Below are positions 1 through 9,003 of a stretch of DNA of 64,000 bases, piece by piece. Within the stretch, counting starts at the first letter, position 1. Every line of letters begins with the position of its first letter. A program made the translations under genes and the position numbers. The notes beneath the pieces are model-generated. The model had not been told where the DNA came from. It was given only the letters and a program-made list of their open reading frames with translations, and did no database searches. Source of the DNA: Rhodovulum sp. (GTDB taxonomy: Bacteria > Pseudomonadota > Alphaproteobacteria > Rhodobacterales > Rhodobacteraceae); NCBI GenBank assembly GCA_002706605.1, contig PALT01000021.1:1-64000 (forward strand), in the 5' to 3' direction.

Positions 1-54
1 CTCGTCAGGCTCATAACCTGAAGGACAGAGGGTCAAATCCTCTCCCCGCAACCA
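1..54 (+). tRNA. Initiator tRNA-Met (CAT), 5' truncated
   Basis: This is the 3' two thirds of a tRNA cut by the window edge. The anticodon loop is CTCATAA (anticodon CAT) on a TCAGG/CCTGA stem, followed by the T arm and a CCCCGCAACCA end with encoded CCA. The layout and length after the anticodon match bacterial initiator tRNAs, including the G-rich anticodon stem (AGG/CCT here, GGG/CCC in E. coli). The T loop reads GTCAAAT, so the usual T54 is a G. The acceptor 5' strand is outside the window, so the initiator-specific mismatch at position 1:72 cannot be checked. Confidence 0.88.
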
Positions 55-66
55 AATATACCCACC

Positions 67-94
67 AAAGCCCCAGCAAATCGCTCGGGGCTTT
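67..94 (+). terminator. Hairpin after the tRNA, probable terminator
   Basis: An 8-bp stem AAAGCCCC/GGGGCTTT with a 12-nt loop lies 12 nt after the tRNA. The T run is short (TTT) on both strands, so it could serve the tRNA and also the convergent sdaA transcript ending at 176. Confidence 0.6.
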
Positions 95-175
95 CGGCGT
101 GATAGGGGGCTAGTGAGGCCCTAACGCCTGCAGGGACCGCCTTTCAATCGGTCGCTGAGTTCGCTGAGATGGCGT

Positions 176-1582
176 TTAGCACTCGGGAAGGTTTACCGCG
201 ATGCCACCTTGCGATGTTTCCTTGTAGCGCACGTCCATATCGCGACCCGTTTCCATCATCACTCGGATACAGTTATCCAGCGGCATGAAATGGGACCCAT
301 CCCCGCGCAGTGACAGGCTTGCCGCGGAAACCGCCTTGATCGCGCCAAGGGCGTTTCGTTCGATGCAGGGCACTTGAACGAGGCCCGCAGCCGGATCGCA
401 GGTCATTCCGAGATGATGTTCCAGCGCGATTTCCGCCGCATTTTCAATCTGTTCGTTCGTGCCGCCCAGAACGGCGCATAGGCCGGCGGCGGCCATGGCG
501 GCGGCTGAACCGACCTCACCCTGACAGCCGACCTCTGCGCCCGAAATAGACGCGTTGTGTTTGATCAGGCCGCCAATCGCGGCGGCAACCAACAAGAGAT
601 CGCGCGCGCCCTCATCCGACGCGCCGGCGCAATGGTCGCGGTAGTATCGCATGACCGCGGGCACGACGCCCGCCGCCCCGTTGGTGGGGGAGGTCACGAC
701 GCGGCCACCGCCAGCGTTTTCCTCGTTCACCGCCATGGCATAGACGCTCATCCAGTCATTTGCGACGTGGGGAGCGGGTTGGTTCAGGCCGCGTTCGCGC
801 ATCAGCTGTTTGTGGATCGCCTTGGCGCGGCGTTTTACGCGTAGACCGCCGGGCAGGATGCCCTCTTGGCTCAGGCCGCGATCGATGCATTCGTCCATCA
901 CCGCGCGGATATTGTCCAGCTTGCGGTCAAGGTCATGACCGTGAATCGTGGCTTCATTCGCGCGCTTCATCTCGGCGATGGATTTGCCCGACTTGCGACC
1001 CATTTCCAGCATCTCGAATGCGGTGCCGAACGGGTAGGGGAAGTGCAGCGATTGCTTTTCGTCATGCAGCGAGGTCGCGTTTTGCGCGGCCTCATGTTCC
1101 TCGGCGGTGACGATGAACCCGCCGCCGACCGAATAATAGGTCTGGGCGTAATAGGTGTTCCCGTCCATGTCCAAACCGCGCAGGACCATGCCATTCGCGT
1201 GACCCTCCAGAGGGGGGCCATAGTCGAAAATCAGGTCCTTGGCAGGATCGAACAGCAGGGGGTCAAAACCGGGAACCTCAATCTGTTTGACCTCTTCGAT
1301 CTTGGCGACCAGATCATCCACACTGTCGGGGTCAAGCGTATCGGGACGCAGACCGCAGAGGCCAAGGATCACGGCGCGATCCGTCGCGTGGCCCTTGCCC
1401 GTAAAGGCAAGCGAGCCGTGTAGCGTGGCCTGTAGACGCGCCAACGGACCACAGCCCGGATATTTGCCAAAGCCGCGCGACAGTTCGTCAACGAACCGCG
1501 CACCGGCCAGCATCGGCCCCATCGTGTGCGAAGAGGACGGGCCGATACCGACCTTAAAAATGTCAAAGACCGATAGGAACAT
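176..1582 (-). CDS. sdaA: L-serine ammonia-lyase (single-chain, iron-sulfur type)
   Basis: It deaminates L-serine to pyruvate and ammonia in the cytoplasm. The 468-aa product is the fused form of the enzyme: the N-terminal domain carries the GPSSSHT motif (residues 14-20), and the C-terminal domain has the three likely [4Fe-4S] ligands Cys353 (GCQGEVGSA), Cys395 (MTCDPAAG) and Cys406 (VQVPCIERN). A GAGAGAACGG stretch just before the ATG acts as the ribosome site. It lies 36 bp after soxG on the same strand and is therefore probably the last gene of the sarcosine oxidase operon. Sarcosine oxidase yields glycine plus methylene-THF; serine hydroxymethyltransferase (not in this window) would join these to serine, which this enzyme would drain to pyruvate. 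Confidence 0.95.
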   Translation of the reverse strand: MFLSVFDIFKVGIGPSSSHTMGPMLAGARFVDELSRGFGKYPGCGPLARLQATLHGSLAFTGKGHATDRAVILGLCGLRPDTLDPDSVDDLVAKIEEVKQIEVPGFDPLLFDPAKDLIFDYGPPLEGHANGMVLRGLDMDGNTYYAQTYYSVGGGFIVTAEEHEAAQNATSLHDEKQSLHFPYPFGTAFEMLEMGRKSGKSIAEMKRANEATIHGHDLDRKLDNIRAVMDECIDRGLSQEGILPGGLRVKRRAKAIHKQLMRERGLNQPAPHVANDWMSVYAMAVNEENAGGGRVVTSPTNGAAGVVPAVMRYYRDHCAGASDEGARDLLLVAAAIGGLIKHNASISGAEVGCQGEVGSAAAMAAAGLCAVLGGTNEQIENAAEIALEHHLGMTCDPAAGLVQVPCIERNALGAIKAVSAASLSLRGDGSHFMPLDNCIRVMMETGRDMDVRYKETSQGGIAVNLPEC

Positions 1583-1618
1583 CCGTTCTCTCGTCGTTCA
1601 GGGTGGGGCGCAGGCCGA

Positions 1619-2182
1619 TTAGCCTGCGCGTGCCATATCCGCCGCCAATTCGCGGCAACCGGTTTCCAGCGTTTGCGCGACAAAGCCGGCAAAGCTGTTC
1701 CAGACGTCCATGCGGAAGGCGTCCGCGCCGTCACGCCACAGAACCACGGTCGCGGTGTCGAACAAGGTCCGCCGCACCGCGCCTTCGCCCATCGACGCCA
1801 TGTCACGGGGACAGCCGATCGTCATCAGGGTCTCGGCCATGGGGCCGGTGATTTCGAACGTGACCTCGCGGGCGGAGATATTGGTGACACTGTGGGGCAG
1901 GGCGTCATAGGCCCCTGCCAAAGCGGCCTCAACACCGGCAACGTCGCCCTCGGGCATGGTCAAAACCCATTCGTCTGGACCAAGGCAGGCCGCGCTCAGA
2001 TCGCCCGCCGTGGCACGCGTGCCGATCTTTGTCGGCAAGGTCAGACCCAGCGCGCCGTTCAGCGCCGCCAGATCCCCGCGTGCCCGCAGGGACAGGCGAC
2101 CAACAGGGGCCATTTGCGCCACACGCACGGCGGCGGTGTCCCCGATCACGGTCGGGTTCAGAGGAGAAATCGAGATGCTCAT
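1619..2182 (-). CDS. soxG: Sarcosine oxidase gamma subunit
   Basis: The gamma chain of heterotetrameric sarcosine oxidase, 187 aa, related to the folate-binding/GcvT-like fold. It is recognised by its place directly after soxA and by the family pattern, including the R-[VI]-SFTGE-like C-terminal half (ITGPMAETLMTIGCPRD region) and the closing segment DVWNSFAGFVAQTLE. Its start codon overlaps the soxA stop by 4 bases (ATGA), so translation is coupled. No catalytic residue is expected in this subunit; it has a structural role in the complex. Confidence 0.9.
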   Translation of the reverse strand: MSISISPLNPTVIGDTAAVRVAQMAPVGRLSLRARGDLAALNGALGLTLPTKIGTRATAGDLSAACLGPDEWVLTMPEGDVAGVEAALAGAYDALPHSVTNISAREVTFEITGPMAETLMTIGCPRDMASMGEGAVRRTLFDTATVVLWRDGADAFRMDVWNSFAGFVAQTLETGCRELAADMARAG

Positions 2183-5100
2183 GCGTCACCCTCTTTGATC
2201 TTGAGGCGGCTGTTTTCGGGATCAAGGAAAACGGTCCCGGTGATCTTGGCGGAAATGGTGCGGTCGGGCATGGGGATATAGACGGTGTCGCCCATTTTCT
2301 CCAAACCACCCTTGACCAGTGCCAGTGCAATCGGGCGACCCATCGTGCCTGTGTCATAGGACGAGGTCACGTGACCCACCATCGTCATCGGCAGGGGCTG
2401 GTTCGGGTCGAACACGATCTGTGCGCCTTCTTCCAGCTTGCTGTTGTCGTCGGTCAGCAGGCCAACCAGATGCTTGCGGTTGCTGTGATCCATCAGGTCC
2501 GGACGAGCCAGACCACGCTTGCCGACAAAGTCCGGCTTGGCCTTGCCGATCGCCCAGCCCATGTCACAGTCATAGGGCGTAACCGTGCCGTCAGTGTCCT
2601 GACCCACGATGATATAGCCCTTTTCCGCGCGCAGAACGTGCATGGTTTCGGTGCCATATGCGGTGATGCCGTATTGCTGACCGGCCTCCCACAGTTTTTC
2701 CCACAGAGCGCGGCCATGCGGGGCGGGCACGTTGACCTCAAACCCGATCTCGCCGGTAAAGCTGACGCGGAACAGACGCGCGGGGAAGCCCGCGACGGTG
2801 CATTCCACACAGGACATGTGCGGGAAGGTTGCTTCGGTCAGCTCAACCCCCTCAACAAACGGTGCCAGCAGCTTGGCCGCGTTCGGACCGTTCAGGGCGA
2901 TGGTCGACCATTGCTCGGTCGTTGAGGTCAGCCAGACGTTCAGATCCGGCCATTCGGTTTGCAGGTAGTCTTCCATCATGTTCAGAACCCGCGCCGCGCC
3001 ACCGGTGGTGGTGGTCACGTGGAACCGGTCCTGCGACAGACGACCGATCACACCATCGTCGCGGATGAACCCGTCATCGCCCAACAGCAGGCCATAACGG
3101 CACCGACCGGGGGCCAGTTTCGTCCACGGGTTGGTGTACATGCGGTTCATGAATTCCACCGCATCGGGGCCGACGACCTCAATCTTGCCAAGGGTCGAGG
3201 CGTCAAAAATCCCGACCGAATTGCGCGTTGCGGCGCATTCGCGGCTGACGGCCTGATCCATGGTTTCCCCGCCTTTGGGGAAATACCATGCACGGCGCCA
3301 TTGGCCGACGGGTTCGAACACCGCGCCATTGGCCTCGGCCCACGGGTCGATTTGGGTCTTGCGGGTGACCTCGAAATGATCGCCACGGTGATAGCCCGCA
3401 AAGGCCCCGAAAGTGGTCGGGGTATAGGGCGGACGGAAGGTGGTCAGGCCCACCTCGGGCTGACGTTTGCCAAGGGCGTCCGAGGCAATGTTCAGACCGT
3501 TGATGTTGGACATCTTGCCCTGATCGGTGGCCATCCCGTTGGTGGTGTAACGCTTGACGTGCTCGATCGAACGCATGCCTTCGCGCACGGCCAGACGCAG
3601 GTCTTTGGCGGTGACGTCGTTTTGGTAATCGACGAACGCCTTGGCCTTGCCCGGGCTGCGGTCGGTGGGCAGTTCGCGCATGGTGATGCCACTGCCGGTG
3701 CGGTCCTCACCCACGGTGAAGGTCGGCGCATCGGTGGCGGCGCTCAGCGCCTCCAGAACCTCGGTCGCGCGGGTCGCACCGTCGTTCAGGACGGCCTCAA
3801 TCCCCCACAGACCACGACCGGCACCTGCGATCACGCAATCCTCGGGCGTCTCGTCGGGCAGGAACGTGGTCATGTCCTCGTCCCAGGTCAGTTTGCCTTT
3901 GGTGTGCGAGAACAGATGCAGGGACGGGGTCCAGCCGCCCGACATCAGTACGCAGTCGCACCCGATCCATTCACCGGCACCGACCGTGCCGCTGTTGACG
4001 GGGTTCACGCGCAGTTTCGACACGCGCAAACGCCCGGCGGTGGCGGTGGCGGTGTGGCCGGTCTTGACCGTGATGCCACGCTCGCGCGCCATGGCCAGCA
4101 GGTCGTCGCGGACGTTGTGGCGGGTGTCGACAATCGCCTGCACCTTGGCACCGGCGTCCTGCATGTCAAAGGCCGAGAACCACGCGCTATCGTGGCTGGT
4201 GATGACGGCGGGACGCTTACCCACCAGAACGCCATAGCGGTTCAGATAGGTCTGTGCCGATCCTGCCAGCATGACGCCCGGGCGGTCATTCCCGTGGAAG
4301 ACCAGCGGTTTTTCTAGCGCACCTTGGGCCAGAACGACCTGTTTCGCACGCACACGCCACATCCGTTCGCGCGGGGTGTCTTTGGGCAGATCGGTCAGGT
4401 GATCGGTCAGCTTTTCGACCATGCCGATCATGTTCTCGTGGTAATAGCCGATCGCGGTCGTGCGCGTCATCAGCTTGACCCCAGCGGCCTTGAGGTCCGC
4501 CAATTCGGATTTCAGCCAATCCCACGCAGGCGTGCCGTTGATGGTCGCCTGCGGTTCGCTCAGGATGCTGCCGCCCATTTCGGCGTTTTCGTCCACGACC
4601 ACAACCGACAGGCCCTTGCCCGCGGCGGTGCGCGCGGCGGCCAGACCGGCGGGGCCCGCGCCCACGATCAGGATATCGCAATGCAGATAGCGCGACGCAT
4701 AGGTGTCGGGATCGTTTTCCGTCGGCGACACGCCCAGACCGGCGGCGGCGCGGATGAACGGTTCATACACCTTGTCCCAGAACGATTTGGGCCACATGAA
4801 CGTCTTGTAATAGAAACCCGCCGAGAACAGCATATAGGCCGCATCGTTCACGGCGCCGACGTCCCATTTCAGGCTGGGGAATTTGTTCTGCGAGGTGGTT
4901 TCTAGTCCGGGCCAGATTTCCTGAACCGTGGCGCGGGTGTTGGGTTCGAACCGGCCTGCGCCGCGACGGGTGCCGATCAGGGCGTTGGGCTCTTCCGAAC
5001 CGGCGGCGATGGCACCACGGGGACGGTGGTATTTGAACGAACGCCCCATCAGGTGAACGCCGTTCGCCAGCAGGGCCGAGGCGACCGTGTCGCCCGCCGC

Positions 5101-5187
5101 ACCGGTGTAGGTCTTGCCATCAAAGGTAAAGTTCACGGCGCGCGAGGTATCGACGCGGCCTTTGCCGGTGACGCGATAGGTGCTCAT
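2179..5187 (-). CDS. soxA: Sarcosine oxidase alpha subunit
   Basis: The large chain (1002 aa) of heterotetrameric sarcosine oxidase, which oxidises sarcosine to glycine and passes the methyl group to tetrahydrofolate. Visible domains: an N-terminal ferredoxin-like fold (about 10-100) that has lost its cluster cysteines, an NAD-binding Rossmann motif ILIVGAGPAGLAAA (about 172-186), and a C-terminal GcvT-like folate-binding half (about 610-1000) with the family segments FRVSFTGEIGFEV and GTETMHVLRAEKGYIIVGQDTDG. The length is normal for the family. The 4-base overlaps with soxD upstream and soxG downstream show tight coupling in soxBDAG order. Confidence 0.97.
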   Translation of the reverse strand: MSTYRVTGKGRVDTSRAVNFTFDGKTYTGAAGDTVASALLANGVHLMGRSFKYHRPRGAIAAGSEEPNALIGTRRGAGRFEPNTRATVQEIWPGLETTSQNKFPSLKWDVGAVNDAAYMLFSAGFYYKTFMWPKSFWDKVYEPFIRAAAGLGVSPTENDPDTYASRYLHCDILIVGAGPAGLAAARTAAGKGLSVVVVDENAEMGGSILSEPQATINGTPAWDWLKSELADLKAAGVKLMTRTTAIGYYHENMIGMVEKLTDHLTDLPKDTPRERMWRVRAKQVVLAQGALEKPLVFHGNDRPGVMLAGSAQTYLNRYGVLVGKRPAVITSHDSAWFSAFDMQDAGAKVQAIVDTRHNVRDDLLAMARERGITVKTGHTATATAGRLRVSKLRVNPVNSGTVGAGEWIGCDCVLMSGGWTPSLHLFSHTKGKLTWDEDMTTFLPDETPEDCVIAGAGRGLWGIEAVLNDGATRATEVLEALSAATDAPTFTVGEDRTGSGITMRELPTDRSPGKAKAFVDYQNDVTAKDLRLAVREGMRSIEHVKRYTTNGMATDQGKMSNINGLNIASDALGKRQPEVGLTTFRPPYTPTTFGAFAGYHRGDHFEVTRKTQIDPWAEANGAVFEPVGQWRRAWYFPKGGETMDQAVSRECAATRNSVGIFDASTLGKIEVVGPDAVEFMNRMYTNPWTKLAPGRCRYGLLLGDDGFIRDDGVIGRLSQDRFHVTTTTGGAARVLNMMEDYLQTEWPDLNVWLTSTTEQWSTIALNGPNAAKLLAPFVEGVELTEATFPHMSCVECTVAGFPARLFRVSFTGEIGFEVNVPAPHGRALWEKLWEAGQQYGITAYGTETMHVLRAEKGYIIVGQDTDGTVTPYDCDMGWAIGKAKPDFVGKRGLARPDLMDHSNRKHLVGLLTDDNSKLEEGAQIVFDPNQPLPMTMVGHVTSSYDTGTMGRPIALALVKGGLEKMGDTVYIPMPDRTISAKITGTVFLDPENSRLKIKEGDA

Positions 5188-5486
5188 GCGTCATCTCCCA
5201 AGAAGTCGGACAGGTCCGGACGCGGTTCGCCGGCCTTGTAGGTGGTGTAGAAACGGTCGCTGACCGTGTCGCGCAGGGCGTTGAAGAACCGGCCGCACCC
5301 GTGGATGTGGCGCCAGCGTTCGTAATGCGGACCCTTGGGGTTTTCGCGGATGAACAGGAACTCTTCCCATTGTTCATCGGTTTCGCCGCTGGGGTTTTCG
5401 GGGCGGATAACATGGGCCTGACCGGCATAGGCGAATTCCGCCTCGGGCAGGGTTTCCTCGCAATAGGGGCAGTGGATCAAAAGCAT
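5184..5486 (-). CDS. soxD: Sarcosine oxidase delta subunit
   Basis: A small zinc-binding subunit (100 aa) of heterotetrameric sarcosine oxidase. The Zn site is visible: CPYC at Cys6/Cys9 and the HIHGCGRFF segment with His60/His62 and Cys64. I chose the ATG at 5486 because the open frame extends much further upstream into soxB, but the family begins MLLIxCPYC. The gene lies 20 bp after soxB and overlaps soxA by 4 bases. Confidence 0.95.
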   Translation of the reverse strand: MLLIHCPYCEETLPEAEFAYAGQAHVIRPENPSGETDEQWEEFLFIRENPKGPHYERWRHIHGCGRFFNALRDTVSDRFYTTYKAGEPRPDLSDFLGDDA

Positions 5487-5506
5487 CTGGGCGTCCTCAA
5501 TCCGTA

Positions 5507-6760
5507 TCAGTGGGCCACGGCGGCGGCGGCGGCTTCGTCGATCAGACGGCCGGTGCGGAACCGTTCCATGGTGAAGGGGGCGTTGATCGGGTGCGGCTCG
5601 TCCTTGGCCACGGTATGGGCAAAGGTATGCGCGGCGCCGGGCGTGGCTTTGAACCCGCCGGTGCCCCAACCACAGTTGACGTACAGACCCTGAACCGGCG
5701 TTTTCGAGATGATCGCCGAACGGTCGGGCGTCACGTCCACGATCCCGCCCCATTTGCGCAGCATGCGCATACGGTTGAACATCGGGAAGACCTCGGTGAT
5801 CGCTGCGACGGTGTGCTCGATCAACGGCAGGCCGCCGCGTTGGCTATAGCTGGTGTATTGGTCGGTGCCTGACCCGATGACCAACTCGCCCTTGTCGGAC
5901 TGGCTGATATAGGCGTGAACGGCGTTCGACATGACGACGCAGGGGAAGATCGGTTTGACCGGCTCCGAGACCAGCGCCTGCAACGGATAGCTTTCCAGCG
6001 GGAGACGCACACCGGCGGTTTGCATCACGACCGAGGTGTGACCGGCGGCCGAAACGGCAACCTTTTTCGCCTTGATGAAGCCCTTGGCGGTTTCAACACC
6101 GGCGACCGAGCCATCCGGGTGACGGCGGATCGCGTTGACGGCACAGTTCTGGATGATGTCGACCCCACGCGCGGCGGCGGCACGGGCATAGCCCCATGCG
6201 ACGGCGTCGTGGCGTGCGGTGCCCGCACGTTCCTGTAGCGCGCCGCCCATCACGGGGTAGCGGGCGTTCTTGTCGATGTTGAGCGGCGGGCAGTACTCTT
6301 TGCACTCTTCAGGCGTCAGCCACCGGTTATCGACCCCGTTCAACCGGTTGGCGTGGATATGGCGGGTAAAGCTTTGGACGTCGTGCACATTATGCGCCAG
6401 CATCAGAACGCCGCGGTTCGAGTACATAACGTTATAGTTCAGCTCTTGGCTGAGGTCCTGCCACAGATCGACCGCGTGATCGTACAGGCGCGCGCTCTCG
6501 TCATAGAGATAGTTTGAGCGGATGATCGTGGTGTTGCGACCGGTGTTCCCACCGCCCAGCCAGCCCTTGTCGATCACGGCGACATTGGTGATGCCGTGCT
6601 CTTTGGCAAGGTAATAGGCCGCACCCAAACCATGGCCGCCCGCGCCCACGATGACGACGTCATATTCGTCCTTGGGTTGGCTATCGGGCCATTGTTCGGT
6701 CCAGTTTTTGTGCCCGCTAAGGGCGTTTTTCAACAGGCTGAAGGCGTTGAAATTCGTCAT
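5507..6760 (-). CDS. soxB: Sarcosine oxidase beta subunit
   Basis: The catalytic flavin subunit (417 aa, D-amino-acid-oxidase-like fold). The FAD-binding motif [18 protein letters not shown] occurs at about 34-51. The conserved TARHDAVAW segment (about 181-189) contains the histidine (about 184) that carries covalent FMN in characterised homologues. The C-terminal [11 protein letters not shown] is the second nucleotide-binding signature. It is the first gene of soxBDAG-sdaA, transcribed away from the GlxA-type regulator across a 105-bp gap, which is the usual arrangement for a regulator and its target. Confidence 0.97.
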   Translation of the reverse strand: MTNFNAFSLLKNALSGHKNWTEQWPDSQPKDEYDVVIVGAGGHGLGAAYYLAKEHGITNVAVIDKGWLGGGNTGRNTTIIRSNYLYDESARLYDHAVDLWQDLSQELNYNVMYSNRGVLMLAHNVHDVQSFTRHIHANRLNGVDNRWLTPEECKEYCPPLNIDKNARYPVMGGALQERAGTARHDAVAWGYARAAAARGVDIIQNCAVNAIRRHPDGSVAGVETAKGFIKAKKVAVSAAGHTSVVMQTAGVRLPLESYPLQALVSEPVKPIFPCVVMSNAVHAYISQSDKGELVIGSGTDQYTSYSQRGGLPLIEHTVAAITEVFPMFNRMRMLRKWGGIVDVTPDRSAIISKTPVQGLYVNCGWGTGGFKATPGAAHTFAHTVAKDEPHPINAPFTMERFRTGRLIDEAAAAAVAH

Positions 6761-6865
6761 TGGGTCACCGCAGAATCAAATGAGGTCTTGATTATATTGA
6801 CCTGTTCGCGCCTGCGGCATTGGTATAATAACGACACAATAGAGGTACTTTCACGTCATTTCACC
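6761..6865. promoter_or_regulatory. Divergent promoter region, sox operon / AraC-type regulator
   Basis: The 105-bp gap is AT-rich next to its neighbours. On the minus strand a TATAAT hexamer at 6791-6796 could be the -10 box of soxB, but there is no good -35, as expected for an activator-dependent promoter. On the plus strand TTGACC (6797-6802) and TATAAT (6824-6829) are present, but their 21-bp spacing is too long for a strong promoter. No ribosome site stands out before the regulator ATG. Confidence 0.4.
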
Positions 6866-7840
6866 ATGCCAGATCGCCCCGCAAAACACCTGAATGTCGC
6901 CTTTGTCCTTGCGGACAATTTCACGATGTCGGCCTTTGCCAATTTCGTGGATGTTTTGCGTTTGGCCGCCGATGACGCGGACAAGTCGCGGCGCATCTAT
7001 TGCGACTGGACCGTGTTGTCGGGCGATATGGCCTCGATCCGGTCCAGCAGCGGCATCCATCTGCAACCCGAAACGCGGCTGCGCAATGCTGGGCGGTACG
7101 ACTATATCGTGGTGGTCGGCGGTCTGATCGGGGACCAGAGTGTGATCAGTGCCGAAATGACCGATTACCTGTGTCGTGCGGGGGCGGCGGGGGTGCCGTT
7201 GATCGGCTTGTGCACCGGTGTTTTCATCCTGCAAGAGGCGGGGCTTTTGGCCGGATATCGCTGTTGTGTCAGTTGGTTCCACCATCAGGATTTCGTGGAC
7301 CGTTTCGACACGGAACGCCCCGTTTCGGATCAGCTGTTCGTGGTGGACCGGGATCGTCTGACCTGTTCCGGTGGGCAGGGCGCGGCGCATTTGGCGGCGT
7401 TTCTGGTGGCGCGTCACATCGGGCAGGCGGCGGCGACCAAAAGCCTGAACATCATGATGATCGATGAGGCGATGGGCGGCGAACGTCCCCAACCCGCCCA
7501 AGTGCCGTCGCGCCGTGCCCGTGACCCGTTGGTCAAACGCGCGGTGCACGCAATGGTGCAGAACATCGAGGTGCCCAAAACCCTGAACGACCTGGCGGCG
7601 GGATTGGGTGTCGGGCGGCGCACGCTAGAGCGGCGGTTCGTTGAGGACCTCGGCCAAACGCCGCAAAAGGTCTATGTCGATCTGCGTCTGGAAAAGGCGT
7701 GCGCGCGGTTGCGCCAAGGCACGGATTCGATTGCCGAAATTGCGCTGTCCTGCGGGTTTTGCGATGCCTCGCACCTGTCGCGGGTGATGAAGGCCAATCG
7801 CGGCACGTCGCCCGCCGAATACCGCAAAGCGACCCGTTAA
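6866..7840 (+). CDS. GlxA/SouR-like AraC-family activator with DJ-1/PfpI domain
   Basis: A 324-aa transcription factor made of an N-terminal glutamine-amidotransferase-like (DJ-1/PfpI) sensor domain (about 8-175, with GLCTGVFILQEAGLLAG and Cys116 at the nucleophile-elbow position) and a C-terminal AraC double HTH (about 220-320, LAAGLGVGRRTLERRF and IAEIALSCGFCDASHLSR). The ATG at 6866 starts the conserved region; upstream in-frame codons run into the promoter. It is divergent from soxBDAG. In Pseudomonas, regulators of exactly this type (SouR, GbdR) respond to sarcosine, dimethylglycine or betaine, so by inference it activates sarcosine and perhaps betaine catabolism here. Confidence 0.88.
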   Translation: MPDRPAKHLNVAFVLADNFTMSAFANFVDVLRLAADDADKSRRIYCDWTVLSGDMASIRSSSGIHLQPETRLRNAGRYDYIVVVGGLIGDQSVISAEMTDYLCRAGAAGVPLIGLCTGVFILQEAGLLAGYRCCVSWFHHQDFVDRFDTERPVSDQLFVVDRDRLTCSGGQGAAHLAAFLVARHIGQAAATKSLNIMMIDEAMGGERPQPAQVPSRRARDPLVKRAVHAMVQNIEVPKTLNDLAAGLGVGRRTLERRFVEDLGQTPQKVYVDLRLEKACARLRQGTDSIAEIALSCGFCDASHLSRVMKANRGTSPAEYRKATR

Positions 7841-7842
7841 AT

Positions 7843-7890
7843 CCGCCCCCACACGAAAGAGAATGTGGAGCCCGCAGCGCGCGGGGGCGG
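7843..7890. terminator. Long GC stem between convergent genes
   Basis: CCGCCCCC (7843-7850) pairs with GGGGGCGG (7883-7890), enclosing a smaller CACA...TGTG pairing. It sits exactly between the convergent ends of the regulator and gbcB. There is no T run, so a terminator role is only inferred from position. Confidence 0.4.
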
Positions 7891-7905
7891 AGGGAGGATC
7901 GGCCC

Positions 7906-9003
7906 CTAGATGTCGATTTCGACTTGGCCGATCGGTTTTGAACAACAGGCCAGAATATAGCCTGCTTCGATGTCGTCCTCAGAGATGCCGCCGTTGTGCA
8001 CCATGTGGACATTCCCGTTCAGTTTCTTGACCTTACAGGTGCCGCAGACGCCAAAGGTACAGCCCGACGCGATGTTCAGGCCCGACGATTTCGCAACCGC
8101 CAGAACCGTGTCGGTCTCGGTGCAATCGGCGGTCACATCGGACTTGGCAAAGGTGATGCTGGCCGTCGCCGTTTCGTCCAGAATGACGTCATCGGGCGTT
8201 TCGACCTGTTCCTCGGCCTTGACCGGCGCGACAAAGCTCTCTTGGTTGTAGTTGTCCATGTTGTAGCCAAGCGCGATCAGCATTTCGCGCACGGCGTCCA
8301 TGAACGGCTCGGGACCACAGCAGAACACATCGCGTTCCAGATAGTCGCTGGCGATCAGGCCGATCATGATCTGGTTCAACTGTCCACGATAGCCGGTCCA
8401 GACCTGAAACGGATCGTCCTCTTCGACGATGAAGGTCAGCTTGATCGACGGCACCCGCGCGGCCATGGCGGCAAGGGACCGGCGGCCAATGATGTCCATC
8501 GGGCGCTTGGCACAGTTGATGACGGACACATCCGTATCCTTGCCACGGTCATAGAGATAGGTCAGCATCGACAGGGTGGGCGTGACGCCCGAGCCTGCCG
8601 AGATCATCAGGTACTTCTTGTTCCGCGCCTTGGTGTCCAGCGTGAACAGACCTGCGGGACCCGTCGCCTTGATCCGCATGCCGGGTTTCAGGTGATCCAG
8701 CATCCAGCGCGTGCCGACACTGTCGGGCTGGGCCTTGACCGTCACCGAAATCGACAAGGGGCGCGAGGGCGAGGACGAGATCGTATAGGTCCGCCACACC
8801 GTGCCCCCCGGCACCGGCAGTTCCAGCGTCAGGAACTGACCGGGCAGGTATTTGAACAGGGCACCACTGGGCGCGACAAAGCTGAACGTGGCGGTGTTCG
8901 GGGCCTCGGGCACCACGGCACAGCATTCCAGTTCCTCGATGTCGGTCCAGATTTCGCTATCGGCCGATGCGGTAAACGGGGTCGTCTGTGTCGCCATGGT
9001 CAT
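7906..9003 (-). CDS. gbcB: Betaine demethylase reductase component (FAD + 2Fe-2S)
   Basis: It feeds electrons from NAD(P)H to the Rieske oxygenase encoded just upstream. The 365-aa product has a ferredoxin-reductase FAD domain with RTYTISSSP-type binding (about 85-95), an NAD domain (YLMISAGSGVTPTLSML; CCGPEPFM) and a C-terminal plant-type [2Fe-2S] ferredoxin with ligands Cys315, Cys320, Cys323 and Cys353. The start at 9003 overlaps the gbcA stop as ATGA; a second ATG two codons later (8997) is equally possible. The same architecture occurs in stachydrine and carnitine demethylase reductases, so the substrate is assigned from context. Confidence 0.88.
   Translation of the reverse strand: MTMATQTTPFTASADSEIWTDIEELECCAVVPEAPNTATFSFVAPSGALFKYLPGQFLTLELPVPGGTVWRTYTISSSPSRPLSISVTVKAQPDSVGTRWMLDHLKPGMRIKATGPAGLFTLDTKARNKKYLMISAGSGVTPTLSMLTYLYDRGKDTDVSVINCAKRPMDIIGRRSLAAMAARVPSIKLTFIVEEDDPFQVWTGYRGQLNQIMIGLIASDYLERDVFCCGPEPFMDAVREMLIALGYNMDNYNQESFVAPVKAEEQVETPDDVILDETATASITFAKSDVTADCTETDTVLAVAKSSGLNIASGCTFGVCGTCKVKKLNGNVHMVHNGGISEDDIEAGYILACCSKPIGQVEIDI

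Noticed and set aside
2959-4317. 452-codon open frame antisense to soxA
   Set aside because: Shadow frame over a recognised subunit; composition is that of antisense GC-rich code.
6797-6829. TTGACC/TATAAT as a strong promoter of the AraC-type gene
   Set aside because: The 21-bp spacer is too long for a normal sigma-70 promoter; kept only as part of a low-confidence regulatory region.
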